64,000 nucleotides of DNA from Inonotus obliquus (lineage: Eukaryota; Basidiomycota; Agaricomycetes; Hymenochaetales; Hymenochaetaceae), in assembly GCA_032164295.1 (NCBI GenBank), contig JAJHTX010000005.1:2108001-2172000 (forward strand), given 5' to 3'. This document shows, piece after piece, positions 36,160 through 49,300 of this stretch. A program made the translations under genes and the position numbers. Each line of letters begins with the position of its first letter. The first letter of the stretch is position 1. The notes beneath the pieces are model-generated. The model was not told the DNA's origin. It ran no database searches and saw nothing but the letters and a program-made list of their open reading frames with translations.

Positions 36160-37253
36160 ATGGCTACCCGTATGTTTCTCCACCCCCTATCCTTAACCCT
36201 TTCCCACAATCCACAACACAACTTGACTTGAAACCTGTTACCGCATACAGGCACCCAATTCGAAAACAGCAGCGACATTGGTGTATTCGCCAAATTAACC
36301 AACTCCTACGCACTCGTAGCTCTACAAGGCAGTACAAATTTCTACAGTACATTCGAAGCCGAATTATCAGACGTTATCCCGATCGTTCATACTTCCATCG
36401 GTGGAACTCGTATTATCGGTAGACTCACAGCAGGAAATCGGCATGGTTTACTCGTTCCTGGAACAACTACCGACCAAGAACTTCAACATCTACGAAACGC
36501 ATTACCAGACGCTATTGCTATTCAACGAGTTGAAGAACGATTGAGCGCGCTTGGGAATGTTATTGCTTGTAATGACTATGTCGCTCTCGTCCATCCAGAC
36601 GTGGATAGAGAAACCGAGGAGATTATTGCGGATGTGCTGAAAGTGGAGGTATTTAGACAGACGGTGGCGGATAATGTTCTTGTCGGATCGTATTGTGCGA
36701 TTTCGAATCAAGGAGCTCTCGTTCATCCCAAGACGAGTGTCCAGGATCAGGATGAACTGAGTAGTTTGTTACAGGTTCCGTTAGTGGTGAGTACTATCCT
36801 CCGTTTCTTATCCTTCTTTAGTTTAATCTTTTGGTGTTCAAGGCTGGTACAGTAAACCGGGGTTCAGACGTTATCGGTGCTGGATTGGTCGTAAACGACT
36901 GGTGCGCATTCACAGGGCTGGACACAACCGCAACCGAGATTAGCGTCATTGAAGCAGCCTTCAGTACGTTCAAACTTCATCACCGTCTCCTTGATAGTCT
37001 TTTAGCATCCCTACCTTATATTCTTCCAATCCAAATACCAAATACACCCCCTTGACCTCCTCCTCCACTTCTTGCCGTCCATCATTACCCCCCCTTCCTC
37101 CCTTGTCTAAATTGATCAAATAACACAACCATCACCATAATCACAAAATCACGATGTTAACTAACAACACCTCTCCCTTTAGAACTACAAGGCCGCGAAC
37201 CCTCAGCCGTCATCGGCGAAATGCGCGATTCTCTAATCGATAATTGGGCATAA
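36160..37253 (+). CDS. TIF6: Translation initiation factor 6 (60S anti-association factor)
   Basis: eIF6/Tif6 binds the 60S ribosomal subunit during nucleolar maturation and export and prevents early joining with 40S; Sdo1 and Efl1 later release it. Four exons (36160-36169, 36251-36786, 36843-36963, 37183-37253) give 245 residues, the same length as yeast Tif6. The beta-propeller signature is complete: [131 protein letters not shown]. The first coding exon is only 10 bases (ATG GCT ACC C). The third intron is 219 bases, long for this window. Confidence 0.97.
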
Positions 37254-38110
37254 GAGCTTCGACAAATGGGTCGAAATATACCAGAACCAAAGAAAGAGCG
37301 GAAAATGAATACAGAAAGACGCAATGTTTAGTGTATTGTATCGTATCTTTTTAGGATCAACCACCTCGACGACTTTCTCTTTCCCCAGCGCATACTTTCT
37401 TTTCTATTTTCTGTTTAGGACAACACAGCACACTTCGGCTTGCTTGTATCCTTATCCGCAGTTCTTATTTCTTCTCAATAGTATGGTGCGATGGTTTCAG
37501 GCCCATTCAGCTCCTTACTTCACACATTGTGCGCGACGAGAAAAAGATGTGATACGAAGGATTGTGATTGCATACCTAAGCAGGAACATATATACGAGGA
37601 CCAATACTTCAAGAGCCTATATAGTACATTGGGAAACGAGTGGAAGGGTGAACGAGCGTCGGTTCCATATAAGGAATGGCAATACATGTTACAACTCAAG
37701 TAAAGAGGGGGGAAAGTGGAATTTCATGGAGGGGAGTAGGTGTAGTTAATAAGGGAATATGAAGGAGCAGAAACATATGAAAACCGGAGCGGGGCGGGTA
37801 TTATTTAGTAGTCATGGAATAAGAATACAAGATACGTGAGTATCATAGACAATAGAGGGTAAAATGGGAGAAAGGTCGTTTCAAGAGACCAAGAGTAATA
37901 GCCATACCGTTCATGGGACGCAGCCCGAATGATTGAGTGAGCGAAGTGAAAGGAAAGATACAAGAAACGAATGCGTAATAAGTTAGGGTAAGCGTGCAAA
38001 TGCAAGAAGACGAAGGATAACCAAGAGCCAGAGAGAGGAGAGAGGAGCGAGACCAGAGCCGGAACCAGAATCATGAGTGAATGATGCATATAGTCGGGGA
38101 AAGTGCAGGT
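37254..38110. other. Convergent intergenic region, no gene seen
   Basis: About 860 bases lie between the stops of TIF6 (+) and the thioredoxin-fold gene (-). Short frames on both strands (for example 37324-37749 plus) lack any domain or family likeness and are probably chance or untranslated-region sequence. Confidence 0.5.
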
Positions 38111-40541
38111 TCAATGATGCACAGAAGGGATCACAAAATCGCATGTCTCGTCGAACCCTTCATCCTCCTCTTCCTCAACAACCGAGACCCGTTTGTTACG
38201 CGGCGTCCGACCATTCACAAGCGTCCTATCCGAATCTGCAGCAGACTCAGAAGCGTTCAAAGTACCATCCTCCCGAGCATTGATCTCAAAACCGACACGT
38301 CGTTGGTGACGTTTCTTCTTCAATCTCACAAGGCTTCGTCGTCGTTTGGCCATCCAGGCGTCTTCATCTTCCATACTTCTTCTCGCACCTTCATAATCGT
38401 TCTCGGAGTCTCGTAGACCTCCTCTGAGAAGTCGTAGCCGCATACCCCTTCGGGTACGCTTTGGCCTTGCGGGTTTTACTCCACTAGCGGAAATGACGTC
38501 TAGAATAGGTGCATGCGAGCGCGTGGTGCGCATCCGGTGTGAATATGAGCATTCGCTCACTCCAGGCCCGAGAATGAACTCTCCGCCGAGCTGCGCCGTA
38601 TCGCCTCCGCGCTCAAATAGTGGAAGGCGCTTCGCACCTGCGATCGTACGACGCAAACTGTCGAAGGCACTGTACTGGCCTCGTTCTGAGGCAGGACCTC
38701 GTTCGGAAGACCGTAGCGTCATTCCGAGAGCGTGATGCAAAGCAAGCGTGGGATCGGTGTAAATGGGAAGTGATGTACCAGTGAGCTCTGCGACACAAAC
38801 AGACAAACGTGAGGTGAGATGCCAAACAACAACAGTTACCAACAAACAGTGAACAATACTCACGTCTATAAGGCGCAATCAAAGAAGGCGAGCCCATCCC
38901 AACAATCACAATTCTGAGCCCAGCTTTCTCCAGGGCTTCCACATCAACCTCAGATGCGATGGAACGCACGTAGTCTTGACATGCAGTTGCCCTGATTTCT
39001 CATCATCAGCCAAAAGTACTCACAGGATTTGACAAGGACACTAACCGGAAATGTCTGATGAAAATGAAGGCCGTCTTCTGCTTCTCCCAGAGTTCTCCAA
39101 AGCGCACACGAACACCGCTCTCCGAGACAACAGACAGGGAGGAAGCCGATAATAATTGCATCGGAGTCGGTAGCGCGAACTCGTCAAGCTCCGCTTTAGG
39201 CGTTTCAGGCAGAGGCACTTTTCTGCCAGTCTCATCGGCGACATTGTCAACTAGATCCACCTTTGTGCGTAGAATCGAGCGGGAGCTGAAACTGAATAGC
39301 TTGTGCTTCCTTGGTGGAACCATGCCAGCATCTAGCTCCGCACCTGCGGGAGAACGTCTTTCGGGTGCAGTTGTGTTCCCAACGTTTTCACGTTCAGAGG
39401 GTGACAAGCGCGAGAAAAGGACTGCAGGTGGCTGAGGTGACGCGCCTATTATAGACAGTGTAGTCTTCGGCTTTTCGCAATAGGCAGTCGTCGGCAGCGT
39501 TACGTCGGACAAACTAGCCTGTGCTTGCGAGCGAGGGAAGGGCACGGCCGACGCGTTGTTACCCGTTTCGTGTTCTGCACCTCCGGATGGACTATGTGGT
39601 AGTGAAGGGAGCTCCTTGGCATCAAGGCTCTCCTTTCGACGTGGAAGTGGAGGCAAGATGCTCAAGCTGCGCTTCGCGAGTAGCTTTTTGACAAAACTAT
39701 GCGTCGAAGGCGTCGGACTCTTGGGTGGTGGTGGAATAGAGTCATCCTCGCCTTTGGGGGAAGATATCATCGCCGGGTCGAACAGCGAAGAAGAAGATGA
39801 GGACGAGGTCCCACTGATGTCTGGAGTCAAAGGTGGCGTATACATGTAGCTGAGAGTAGATGCCTTCCGGGGAATGTAGTGACTTTTTGTTTGCGTGGGT
39901 GCAGCCCCACCGTTTTGAGGCGCCAGGGAAGATGGTCGGAATAGCATAGAGATATGGGTATATCTGCGGTGATGTTCCTGATGTGATTTCCGACCAGCAG
40001 AACCATCTCTTGATCTGTTTGAAACCGTGTCCGCATCAACGGGCTTCTTTTGTTTTGAGCTAGTGGTACCCTTGGTTAGCTTAGATAATGCGTCCTCACG
40101 TTGAGCCTCTACACCGCGCCCATCCGGAAGGGGCGGCGATGGAGTGTCCACAGAGAGGGGACTAGGCAAAGCAACTGTGAGTGTGTAACGCCTCTGGATT
40201 TGTGACGGGAACGCTTTAGGACTGAGGGGCGGAAGATCAAATGGGGCAGTGTCCGTTACTTGATGATGCAAATCAGCGGTGTCGGATCCTGCGCTAGCGA
40301 GAACATAGCTGCAACTGTGACTGCGTCGCCGACGCAACTCAGTAAGCGATGCGAATGGGTCATCTATGTCGAATGGTGGGTAACGGTCGTCCGGTGTATC
40401 TCCAAGTTCCAAATCAACGAGCGTTGCCGTTGATGGAGGAGGCTTGCGTTTGCACTGGCTCATACGCTTCTCGTTAGTCGGGGTCGTCGAGGCATTTGCA
40501 GACATCTTGGTGGTAGTGGTACTGATAACTGTCGTCGACAT
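38111..40541 (-). CDS. Disordered protein with a PRXL2/AhpC-TSA-like thioredoxin-fold domain
   Basis: Three exons (40541-39046, 38991-38864, 38787-38111) give 766 residues. ATG 40541 (MSTTVIST) is my choice; in-frame ATGs at 40655 and 40505 are possible. The first 450 residues are Ser/Pro-rich and likely disordered. Then comes a thioredoxin-fold segment of the peroxiredoxin-like 2 type: VRFGELWEKQKTAFIFIRHF, RATACQDYVRSIA, GLRIVIVGMGSPSLIAPYR, LPIYTDPTLALHHALGM. Relatives usually have CxxC right after IRHF; here the first Cys is Ala (AxxC). After the domain lies a basic Arg-rich tail (KPARPKRTRRGMRLRLLRGG, later MAKRRRSLVRLKKKRHQRR), possibly a nuclear signal, and an acidic end. Redox activity is doubtful; substrate unknown. 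Confidence 0.8.
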
Positions 40542-41888
40542 TGTCGTCGTAATCGTTGTTATCGTTCTTGTCGCCGTCAAACTTATTTGGAAGCAATGAC
40601 GGGAGCAGCTTGCTGTGCAATATGTAACGAGGGGACGTCTTAGACACCAGGTCAAACGAGTAGACGGTCGACGTCTTTATACTATTCGGAGGGCTCGAGG
40701 CTCAAACGAGGCCGAGGCGCGAAGCTTTACTGCAGCTGATGACGCGAGGCGAGGCGAATACCCCCGTCCGACTATTCAATGCCAAAAGCGCCCGACGAAT
40801 GCAACGTGTACGCTTCCGAGGGTGGCGAAACACACACAGAGCGAAAACACAGATACGCAGGCAGGTGAAAGTGGCGCAGGAGGAGGAGCAGAAGCAAGAG
40901 CAAACGAGCAGACCGGGCAGCAAATAAAGCGCTAGCAAATGCGCACTGAAGAAATAAAAAAGGGAGAAAGACTAGATCCTTCCTTGGCCAGTCCCCGTGC
41001 ATGCTAGTCTTTATTGCCACGAAATCCGGCACAGAAATGGACAAACAATTCGAACCAACCAATTCGGGGCCAAGGCATCTCGTCTCAGTGGACGTCGGCT
41101 GATAATGCATGGATTGATTACCCTACTGTGTACTTCGGGACAATAGGAATGATGGCGCACGCATGGGTTGATAAATCCGACAACCGACAACTCATCGCTG
41201 GAAGGAGTATTAGAATATATGTCGGGAAATCTCTGGTATACGGTGTTGGAGGGAGAACCAAAGAGGGGATGTCTTTTCGGAGAAACGGATATGATGTTGA
41301 TAACCATGAGGGATGCACGCCGAGAGAGTCCCACAGATTGACGAGATTAGATGTTCTAAGACTGCAGCATCAAAAACATCAGCGTATAGACAACGAGCAA
41401 GACAGCACTGGCACCAGAATGAGATGTGCGTGGAAGACGCGTTCATACAACGTGACAGGCGTTTCTCTCTTTCGGTCTTCTCCGCGTCAACAATTCACAC
41501 AAAAAATATCTGCTGGGCAATAACAACCGGAGCAAACTTTCAACAAAAACCAATCCTGATCTTCGTCTTATTTCCCCAGACGGTTTGACCACCGAATGGT
41601 ATTGGAGGTCCTATAAGTAGCTACATGAATGCATCTCGCTGTATTCGGTGACCTATAGCTCTTGAAAACATATGCTCTACAGTACTGTGCTGTGTGGGTA
41701 TTAAACAGGCTTGTAAGTGTATACGTGATTGGACTAGTTTATGTTGAATGGTGAGAAGTCTTGGTTTAATTGATCATGGGAAATCTACGAATTTGCTCGC
41801 TGCCGGGGAGTGCATGAACGCTTCAGAACGTCTAAGGGAGATCACATTTTCCGAACGTGGGTTTGCCCTCCGAAGGTGCAGCCATCAA
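40542..41888. other. Intergenic stretch, no gene seen
   Basis: About 1.35 kb holds the promoter of the thioredoxin-fold gene (near 40542-40700) and the 3' region of the amino-acid transporter (near 41888). Open frames such as 41014-41523 plus show no domain and no splice-consistent partner. I see no RNA gene. Confidence 0.5.
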
Positions 41889-44656
41889 CTACAAATGCTA
41901 TGGGTAAGTGAAACCAAGGGAAAAGGAAGCATTGGAAGCGTACAGCAATAGTCTGCGCAGTAGTATAAACGGCAGCAATAGTCCCGAATATCATTAATGA
42001 GATATCGATAATCTTCTGCCTGCGTGACCGCGCGCACGCCTTGTAGTGCAACATCGCCGGATATACATAACATAGTGGGACACTAGCAACGCAGCAAATA
42101 AATCGAATGACAGAAACTTAGATAACTCGCTACTTACCAAGCAAAGCTACCGACAAGAGCCACAAATTTATCCAAATCGCTCGCGCCTGCCCAAGAAACC
42201 AGTGCACATCCCATAACGATCACAAACCTTAGGAAATTCTTCTGCCATTTCACCCAAGGGTTTCCCTTCCCGCTGCGCGAGAACAGGCCATTCTCCATGA
42301 TACGAACAGCAGGGAACAATTGCAGAGGAACAGACAACAGGATAGCAAGCGAGTAGAGCAATTGTACAGCTTGTACGAGCTTGCTTTCAGAGTTAAGGTT
42401 TGTGATAACCACTGTTTGAACTTCTGAACCGAACGCGAGGTAGGCAAGGACGCCTCCACCACCAAAAAGCACTAGAAGTGGTCATATGAGCCAATGTATA
42501 CAGAATTAGTGAGAATGGATTCCGGAGATTCACCAATCAAGAATAACATAACACCAGTAAGAACTGCTGGAAACCTATGTGGTTCACGCATAGAGTCCGA
42601 AATAGGGATCACCTGGAATACACGATGAGCACAAGAAGAGTACCTGACCCGGAATAGGACGCACCAATCCTACACCTTCAAACGAGAACACGGCCGTGCT
42701 ATGAAATCTGAATCAGGATCATTGTTCTCGATCTTATTGAACCTTAGCGAAACAAACCCAATAAGCAGAGGGAAGTCCTTCGGGTTGAACAATTCCACTT
42801 TCGCGATTCCCCTATCGCTAATGATCGCAATCTCGCTGCCGAAGATATACACCAAGCCAGACAAGATGAAGACATCCGCAACGAGCGCAGTCGTGCTTAG
42901 CTTTGCGATATTTCGGATAAGAGCCAACGGGAGGAAGATCACGAGTTGCATCAAAATGAAGTACTGGACGGGGATGAGACGCATACAATGCGTGACGGCA
43001 AGCACGAAAGCCTGCAAACTCTCTGAAACGAATATCGTATAAGCACAGACGAAACCCAACTGAGAAAGCCCAATGGCACTGAGAATGGAGTAGCGCATCC
43101 ACGGGCCATACAAGACGCCACCAATATCTGATATTCACATTAACGGCAGTATAGGAGTAGTTATCAATCCGCACCTCCGTAGCTCCCCGGTACTACCTGC
43201 TTCGCCTTCACGAGAAGCAGGAAGGAGTATAGGGATATTAATGCAATCGCGGTCATAGTGATGGAAGAAAATAAGATTCCGCCATTAAAGAATCTGAGAA
43301 AGAGCTTGAGGTTAACGAGTGAAGAACGAGAGCGATGCTCGGACTCACGCTTTCCCAAGAAACAACACGCCGGTGCCAACGAAAGACTTCAGGAGCTATA
43401 ATAATCAATCAGCGACCGCAAAGGGTAGGATTTGTTTAAACCCACCATAAGCACGGCCTGAGTTACAGTTGCATCGCCATGTGCATCAGGACCAACGCTT
43501 CTCCCCCGCGCAGCACGTTTCGCCCTTGAGAGGGAGCGTTTACTGATCCTGGATCTTGAACCTAGTAATGGTGCAGTTTCCGCGGTCTTGATGAGATCTG
43601 GTCCTCTTCCGTACCCTTGAGATTAATCAGACACAGATCAGTAGAGCTTCCCTGTATTGCAAGGCAGTAACAAACCCGAAGGGGCCGCAGCTGCCTCATG
43701 GTCATGTAGTAGAGCTTCCTCCTCGTATTCTTCGTCTTCCTCTAGATCTTCACCAGCCTATTTAAACACTCAGTCATCTGATCATACTAATTGATATGAA
43801 ATCAGTATACTGACGAAGTGCCCGAACAGATACAGGAACTCGATAAAATTGTTGGAAACAGCCGGCTCTTCTACACCTTGTTCATTGGCCCGTTGGAGGA
43901 CGTAATTGCGGCGGAAACCGCCCGGCTCCCGAATATGATCGAAAGCCGGGTGTTGGTGCAGCGGTCCCGGAGAAGGGGCGTGGAATGATGCTGCACGCGG
44001 ACGAGCCGCCTGGCGTTGCTGGTCAGCTTGCCACTTGTATATTGGATGACTGTGGCGAATAGTAATGAATAATAACTATGAATAACGTAAAACAAGTCCC
44101 AAAGAAGCACAACGTACGTTATGTCCCCTCCAGGTGCGTCAAAGGCTATAGGAAATGCCTGAGAGTCCTCTCGTTGGAGAGCTGGTCTAGGCGTGTTTGA
44201 CGCCGAATGAGAACCACGTCGACTCCCCTCGGCAGAACCACTCTCAGCATTCGTGTCGACTCCCCGACGCGGTACGAGATGACGCCGAAGCACACGGGCC
44301 ATCTCCTCTTCGGTTACATCCTCAATATTATTTAACCGCCCACTGGCTGGACTGCCTGCAGACTGTACTCCCGTGGGAGTGCTCGCCCCATTCGTTTGCG
44401 GAGTATAGGCCCGCAAGGATCGACCGCTGAAGCTCTCTGGAAGGCCCGCATTGGCAGGCGAGGCGTTACGAGGCGGTATGTTCGCTATCGGAGGAGTAGA
44501 CGGAGTACCCTGCCTTGGAACACCTAGACGAGTTGTAGGCGTCCCATAGCGAAGTGCTGGGCTACCCGATGTTCCCTGGACTGAAGAAGGAGCAAAGTCA
44601 TCCTGAGTTCGTCGCGGACCTGAGATATCCAGTGGGCGAGAAGAGCTTGATGTCAT
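41889..44656 (-). CDS. Vacuolar amino-acid transporter, AVT3/AVT4 type
   Basis: An amino-acid/auxin permease family member; yeast AVT3 and AVT4 export neutral and basic amino acids from the vacuole. Twelve exons (44656-44118, 44049-43815, 43757-43676, 43615-43446, 43395-43349, 43293-43175, 43127-42758, 42698-42644, 42612-42534, 42471-42138, 42082-41944, 41897-41889) give 725 residues. The N-terminal 340 residues are a Ser/Pro-rich cytosolic region with an acidic EEDEEYEEE run, longer than the core needs. The transporter core begins LLKSFVGTGVLFLGKAFFNGG and has about ten membrane spans, with VFSFEGVGLVRPI, GGGGVLAYLAFG and SWAGASDLDKFVALVGSFACVPL. The last exon codes only His-Leu-stop and is the least certain part. 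Confidence 0.92.
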
Positions 44657-44967
44657 TATCTATGGCTGAAGGGCACGGCTGTAGCAACCTGCGTTTACGA
44701 CAAGTCGTGGGGCGGGTCAATTGTGTGGGGTGGGGGACGAGAGCGCTCAACCCTTGAGGATGGTCACATTCTGGTCGCCGCCGTCAGGAGATCCGCTCCT
44801 GCCGACGCATCCGGAAATACCGTACTGATCGGCGCTCTTCATTATCTAATAGACTTATACCTGAGTATATATATATATTCCGGGATTAGATCTCTGCCAG
44901 TCAGAACTCTAGCATTTCCTCAAGTAACCAATCTTATCTTCATTCGTACATTACAGAGGTCCAAATT
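44657..44967. other. Short intergenic region between two minus-strand genes
   Basis: This 311-base gap holds the transporter promoter and the epimerase 3' end. A (TA)n-like tract at about 44865-44879 (GTATATATATATATTC) may serve as TATA region or polyadenylation signal. Confidence 0.5.
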
Positions 44968-46011
44968 TCATACCACGTTCTCTTCTGAAGGCACTTTATG
45001 TACCCAACCAAGCACTCTATGCGCCTTGTCACTTCTCACAAAACTAGCATGTCCCTCAAGCGTCTTTCCCTCCTTCAGCGGAACGTTTGGAAAGAACCGT
45101 TTGTGTAGTTCAGCGCTATTGTGGGCATCAGCCGTGTCAGGTGCCGCGATAAAGAACGCTTCGTGACCACTCCATCGACCTTCTTCAGCCGTCAATGCGA
45201 GAAGGAACGCGTCAGCCGCGGCATCATGGTGGACGTATCCCCATAGATCGTTACGACGCGCTTCTGGGTTGTCCCGCACGGCATGTAACCGACTAGGAAG
45301 AGCCCAATGAAGCCGAAGGCTCGCGATGCGTATTTCTGGCCATCGTCGAACGATAGTCTCTGCTTGCATCTCTGCAATTCTAAAGTACCCGCGTTTAGCC
45401 AAAGAAACCTCTAACACGTGGTGTGACTTACAGTTTTGACAATCCGTAAGGCTCGTCTGGGTCGCATGGATGGTCCTCATCTATAGGAAAGAATTTTGGA
45501 TTCGGCCCATTCTTGCTATATACACCTTGCACGACGTTACAAGTTGAGGCTTGAGCGATTCGAGTAATACCATGCTAGGAAAGGAGCGCCGTTACTATCT
45601 GCATGAAGAATAGAGCAGAGAGGCAGATACAACCTCAGCTGATGCACGTAATATGTTCCACGAAATGATGACGTTACTGCAAGCCGTAATTCAGACCACG
45701 CATCTTTACAGACCAATGATTGTAGTAACTTACCAATTATGCGTCTGGTAGACATAATCCCCTGGATTAGGGTACGCAGCCAAATGCGCGACAGCGTTGC
45801 AGCCTTTCAGTATTCTAAGGGCTTCATCATACTCGCGCAAGTCGGTTTTGATAAAAGTGAATGCTTCGTGCTCCTCAGCTCTCCTCACCGCAGTGTCATC
45901 CGTAACGGCGTCTGTGAAGTCAACACCGACTACTGAGTGACCCTCGTTAAGGCAATGTATGACTACGCGTCGTCCGACACGCCCATTGCATCCTGTAACT
46001 GCTATTTTCAT
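44968..46011 (-). CDS. NAD-dependent epimerase/dehydratase (extended SDR)
   Basis: Four exons (46011-45734, 45676-45634, 45574-45432, 45379-44968) give 291 residues. The nucleotide-binding start MKIAVTGCNGRVGRRVV has the GxxGxxG motif of a Rossmann fold, followed by an acidic position in VVGVDF. DLREYDEAL and AVAHLAAYPNP follow. The middle has VIISWNILRASAE and QASTCNVV (catalytic Ser/Thr region), and YGLSK is the catalytic Tyr-x3-Lys. The substrate-binding end includes RLHWALPS, DAADAFLLAL and the C-terminal VLGWVHKVPS. Bacterial and fungal relatives act on sugars or sugar nucleotides, but the substrate is not evident. The gene is divergent from the ABC transporter, 328 bases apart. Confidence 0.9.
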
Positions 46012-46339
46012 TTTGCAAAGAGTTGGAAATCAGATAGGAGTGTTGAGGAAATAATCAATGCTCCAACTGTACCTTTAAAAAGACCACCTTATCTCTCTTG
46101 TAAGACACCAAGCTTGATTGGCAGCATCATCATCACATCAGCGCGGAATAACGTCGGCACGCTCTCAGGCTGCTAAATCGTCCCAAGCCATGATCAGGTG
46201 TTCAAAACGGTTGAGCGCTCTGCCAAAAATCAGACTGCGTCACGTGAAATCATCGGCGCATCGCATCGCAGAGCGGTCCGCTTCAGGTCACTTCAGGTCC
46301 CTGCGTTGACACTGTCCTTTCCGACTGTTGAACCGCACC
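46012..46339. promoter_or_regulatory. Shared divergent promoter region
   Basis: This 328-base gap lies between the epimerase (-) and ABC-transporter (+) start codons. TTTAAAAAG at 46075-46083 is the only TATA-like sequence. Otherwise the gap is near-average in composition. Confidence 0.5.
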
Positions 46340-49300
46340 ATGCAGCCTCGGGGTGTATGGAAACCAGCTGTTGCTATAGCTCTGCTTACCCTCTCGATTC
46401 CGGTGCTGGCAGGAACAAGAGATTCTCGTAATTATACTAGCTGGACTCGGGTAGACGAAAGTTATAGGTTGTCGGTGAGCTGTGTTCGGTCATTGTCCAT
46501 ATTCGTACATTTGACGCGGAGTTTGGCTCTCATCGACTCTTAGGCATTAGCCAGCGCCCCTTCCTTGAGTATGCCCACACTACTTGCCCAGAGCTCGCGA
46601 GGATCTAACTGAGTTTCCTATTCGTGACCCCATGTCTTCCAGGTGATGATCGCCCCAAAGATTGTCCGCCATGTTTCAACTGTCTCTTACCTGCGTTCAC
46701 CTGTGGACAGTACGGTAAATGCGATACATATAATGGCCAATGCCACTGTCCCGCAGGCTGGGGTGGCATTGACTGCCTTACACCGCGTAAGTCCCGCACA
46801 ACTCAATCCACGCTGGTACACGCACGCGAATTTGATACGTGATCTGAAGAATGTGACTCCCTTGCTGATGGTGACCATCGCCAAATGTGGCAGGGTGGTA
46901 AAGAATGTCCATGTAAAGATGGATGGGGCGGAATTAACTGCAACGGTACGTGATGTTCAATGCTCTTGGTTGATCCGTACGGCTTAGCGTATCTATGTCA
47001 GTATGTCAAAATGATAATGCTTGCGCAAATTTCCCGCTTCCAGGCGGTGACTCGTCCCTTCCTGAAGACGGTAGCCCAGTATCCCGGGATGGGGATGAAC
47101 CCCTGAATATGACTTGTTACAATGGTGGAGATGTCGTGTTTACGAACCACCAGATGTGCGATGTTACGAGTACGCCCGTGCTCTTTGCTCTTCCTCTTGA
47201 CGTTTAACGATATTGCGTGTGTTCAGATCCCGGCATCATTGCGCTACTTCCCGATCGTCCACCACAAGTTACTTTCAGCTGTGATAAGGCCGAAGCAACC
47301 TGTTTATTTCAGTTCTGGGTCAACAGAGTCGAATCGTTCTACTGTGGTCTTGATACGTGCAAGGCACGAACAGAGGCAGCATACGATGGGAGGTCGACGT
47401 TATACGAATGTGAGAATATCAAGTGTAGCTGCATACCAGGTCGATTTATCTGCGGCGAGAGCGGGAGCGTCGGTGAGCAGTTTACGCACATGTACGGGAT
47501 CCATGGGCACTGAAATTGTTCAGATATTTCGGAGTTCCTTTCCACGGAAATCATCGGACCTGGGAAGTTCACCTGCAAGACAGGTTCCGGCTGCAAGTTT
47601 GAGGAACCAGGCATGAACGACCTCATCGACACCATTTTCGGCGACTCTTACATTACACTCGAATGCAACAGTGGCGAATGTTTGCACTATTCGCAAGTAC
47701 CTGGGTATGAGGTAAGATCCCTCTCTGCCCTGTTTCTTTCCTGTCCGAACGCAAGCTTTTAGGCCCCACCGCCTCCGGATAACACGCGTTGGGTAGCGTT
47801 CAGCGCAGCAGGAGCTATTTTCATTGTATTGACTGCATTCCTTCGTATGTACCATCAATTTCTTTCAATTTTTGGACTTGAAGTCAAGTTTATCATCAGT
47901 ACTTTGGTATATTGGCCGCGACCGCAAGCATCTCGGAGAGATTAATCTACCGGAGAACGAAGCGTATAAGCTAATGAACGAGCATGTTCCCGCCTCCCTT
48001 CACTTCTCCGATATCTCGTATACGTTAGCCGGGCGAACAATCCTCACCAATATAACTGGCTGTGTCAAGCCAGGACAAGTGATGGCAATCATGGGAGCAT
48101 CAGGTGCAGGGAAGACGACATTCTTGGACATCCTCGCGCGAAAGTCCAAGAAGGGTGTCATTGGTGGTTCCATCAAAGTAAACGGACGGGAAGTCAGCGA
48201 CAGCGAATTCAAGCGCTTTGCAGGCTTCGTCGACCAGGAAGACACTCTCATGAGCACACTAACCGTATATGAGACAGTCCTGTACTCTGCTTTGCTTCGC
48301 CTTCCTCGTGACATGAGCTTAGCAGCGAAGAAGTACCGCACGCTAGAAACAATGAACGAATTAGGTATCCTCGGCATACGCGACATGCGCATCGGCGACT
48401 CAAGTCACCGCTCGATTTCTGGAGGAGAGAAGCGTCGAGTTTCAATAGCCTGTGAGCTTGTGACCAGCCCCTCTATTTTGTTCCTCGATGAGCCCACGAG
48501 TGGTAAGTCAACTCTTCTCTTCGCTTGAAGGGAACATGTGAATGAGAAACGGACGCTTACATTCCCCAAAGGTCTCGATGCGTACAATGCCTTCAACGTC
48601 ATTGACAGTCTAGTGTCTCTCGCTCGCAATTACAATAGAACCGTAGTCTTCACGATTCATCAGCCGAGGAGCAACATAGTCGCGCTGTTTGATCAGCTTC
48701 TCTTGCTTGCCCAAGGAAGGATGGTCTATTCTGGAGGTGTATCAAGATGCCACGAATTCCTGGCCGATGCCGGACATGCTTGTCCTCCGGGCTTTAACCT
48801 GGCAGACTATCTGAGTGAGCCCACCCCGTCTTTCTCGACTCAATTGAGGCAGAGATTGAAATAACATTGTCTATCAGTTGACTTGACCAGCGATGTCGGT
48901 GTAGAATCTCGTTCACGAGACGAAGCTTCTCTTGATGTGGATGGACCGTCGCAAGAAGGCTCTTCTAACTTGGCTGATGAAGAGCGCGGCTTGCTACGAT
49001 CTGAAAACGGACGACCCTCACACTCACAATTCTCGAGCGGGAATGGCACGGAGGCAACGAGGACGGATGAGACTGAGTTACAATCACGCCGCGGCTCTAT
49101 AGCGTCGGATTCGTCCGCCTTCGTGAAGCGCAAGACTTCTCGGTTCCTCGACGCAATCAGGGGCAACCAGCTCAAAGGAAATGCACCGCTTTCTCCACAG
49201 GTCGCGTCCCTTGTAGAAGCGTACATCGCCAGTGACATTGCCGCCGGCATCCGAACTGAAATAGAGTCCCTATCAAACCGCGACCCTGCTAACGAGCTCC

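Noticed and set aside
37324..37749. Plus-strand frame of 141 codons after TIF6
   Set aside because: Likely TIF6 3' untranslated sequence; composition is not protein-like.
40615..40935. Overlapping frames near the thioredoxin-fold gene start
   Set aside because: These are GC-rich promoter or leader sequence open in several frames at once, without family likeness.
41038..41062. Reverse-strand GGTTCGAATT, tRNA-like
   Set aside because: No pairing T-stem and no cloverleaf can be drawn.
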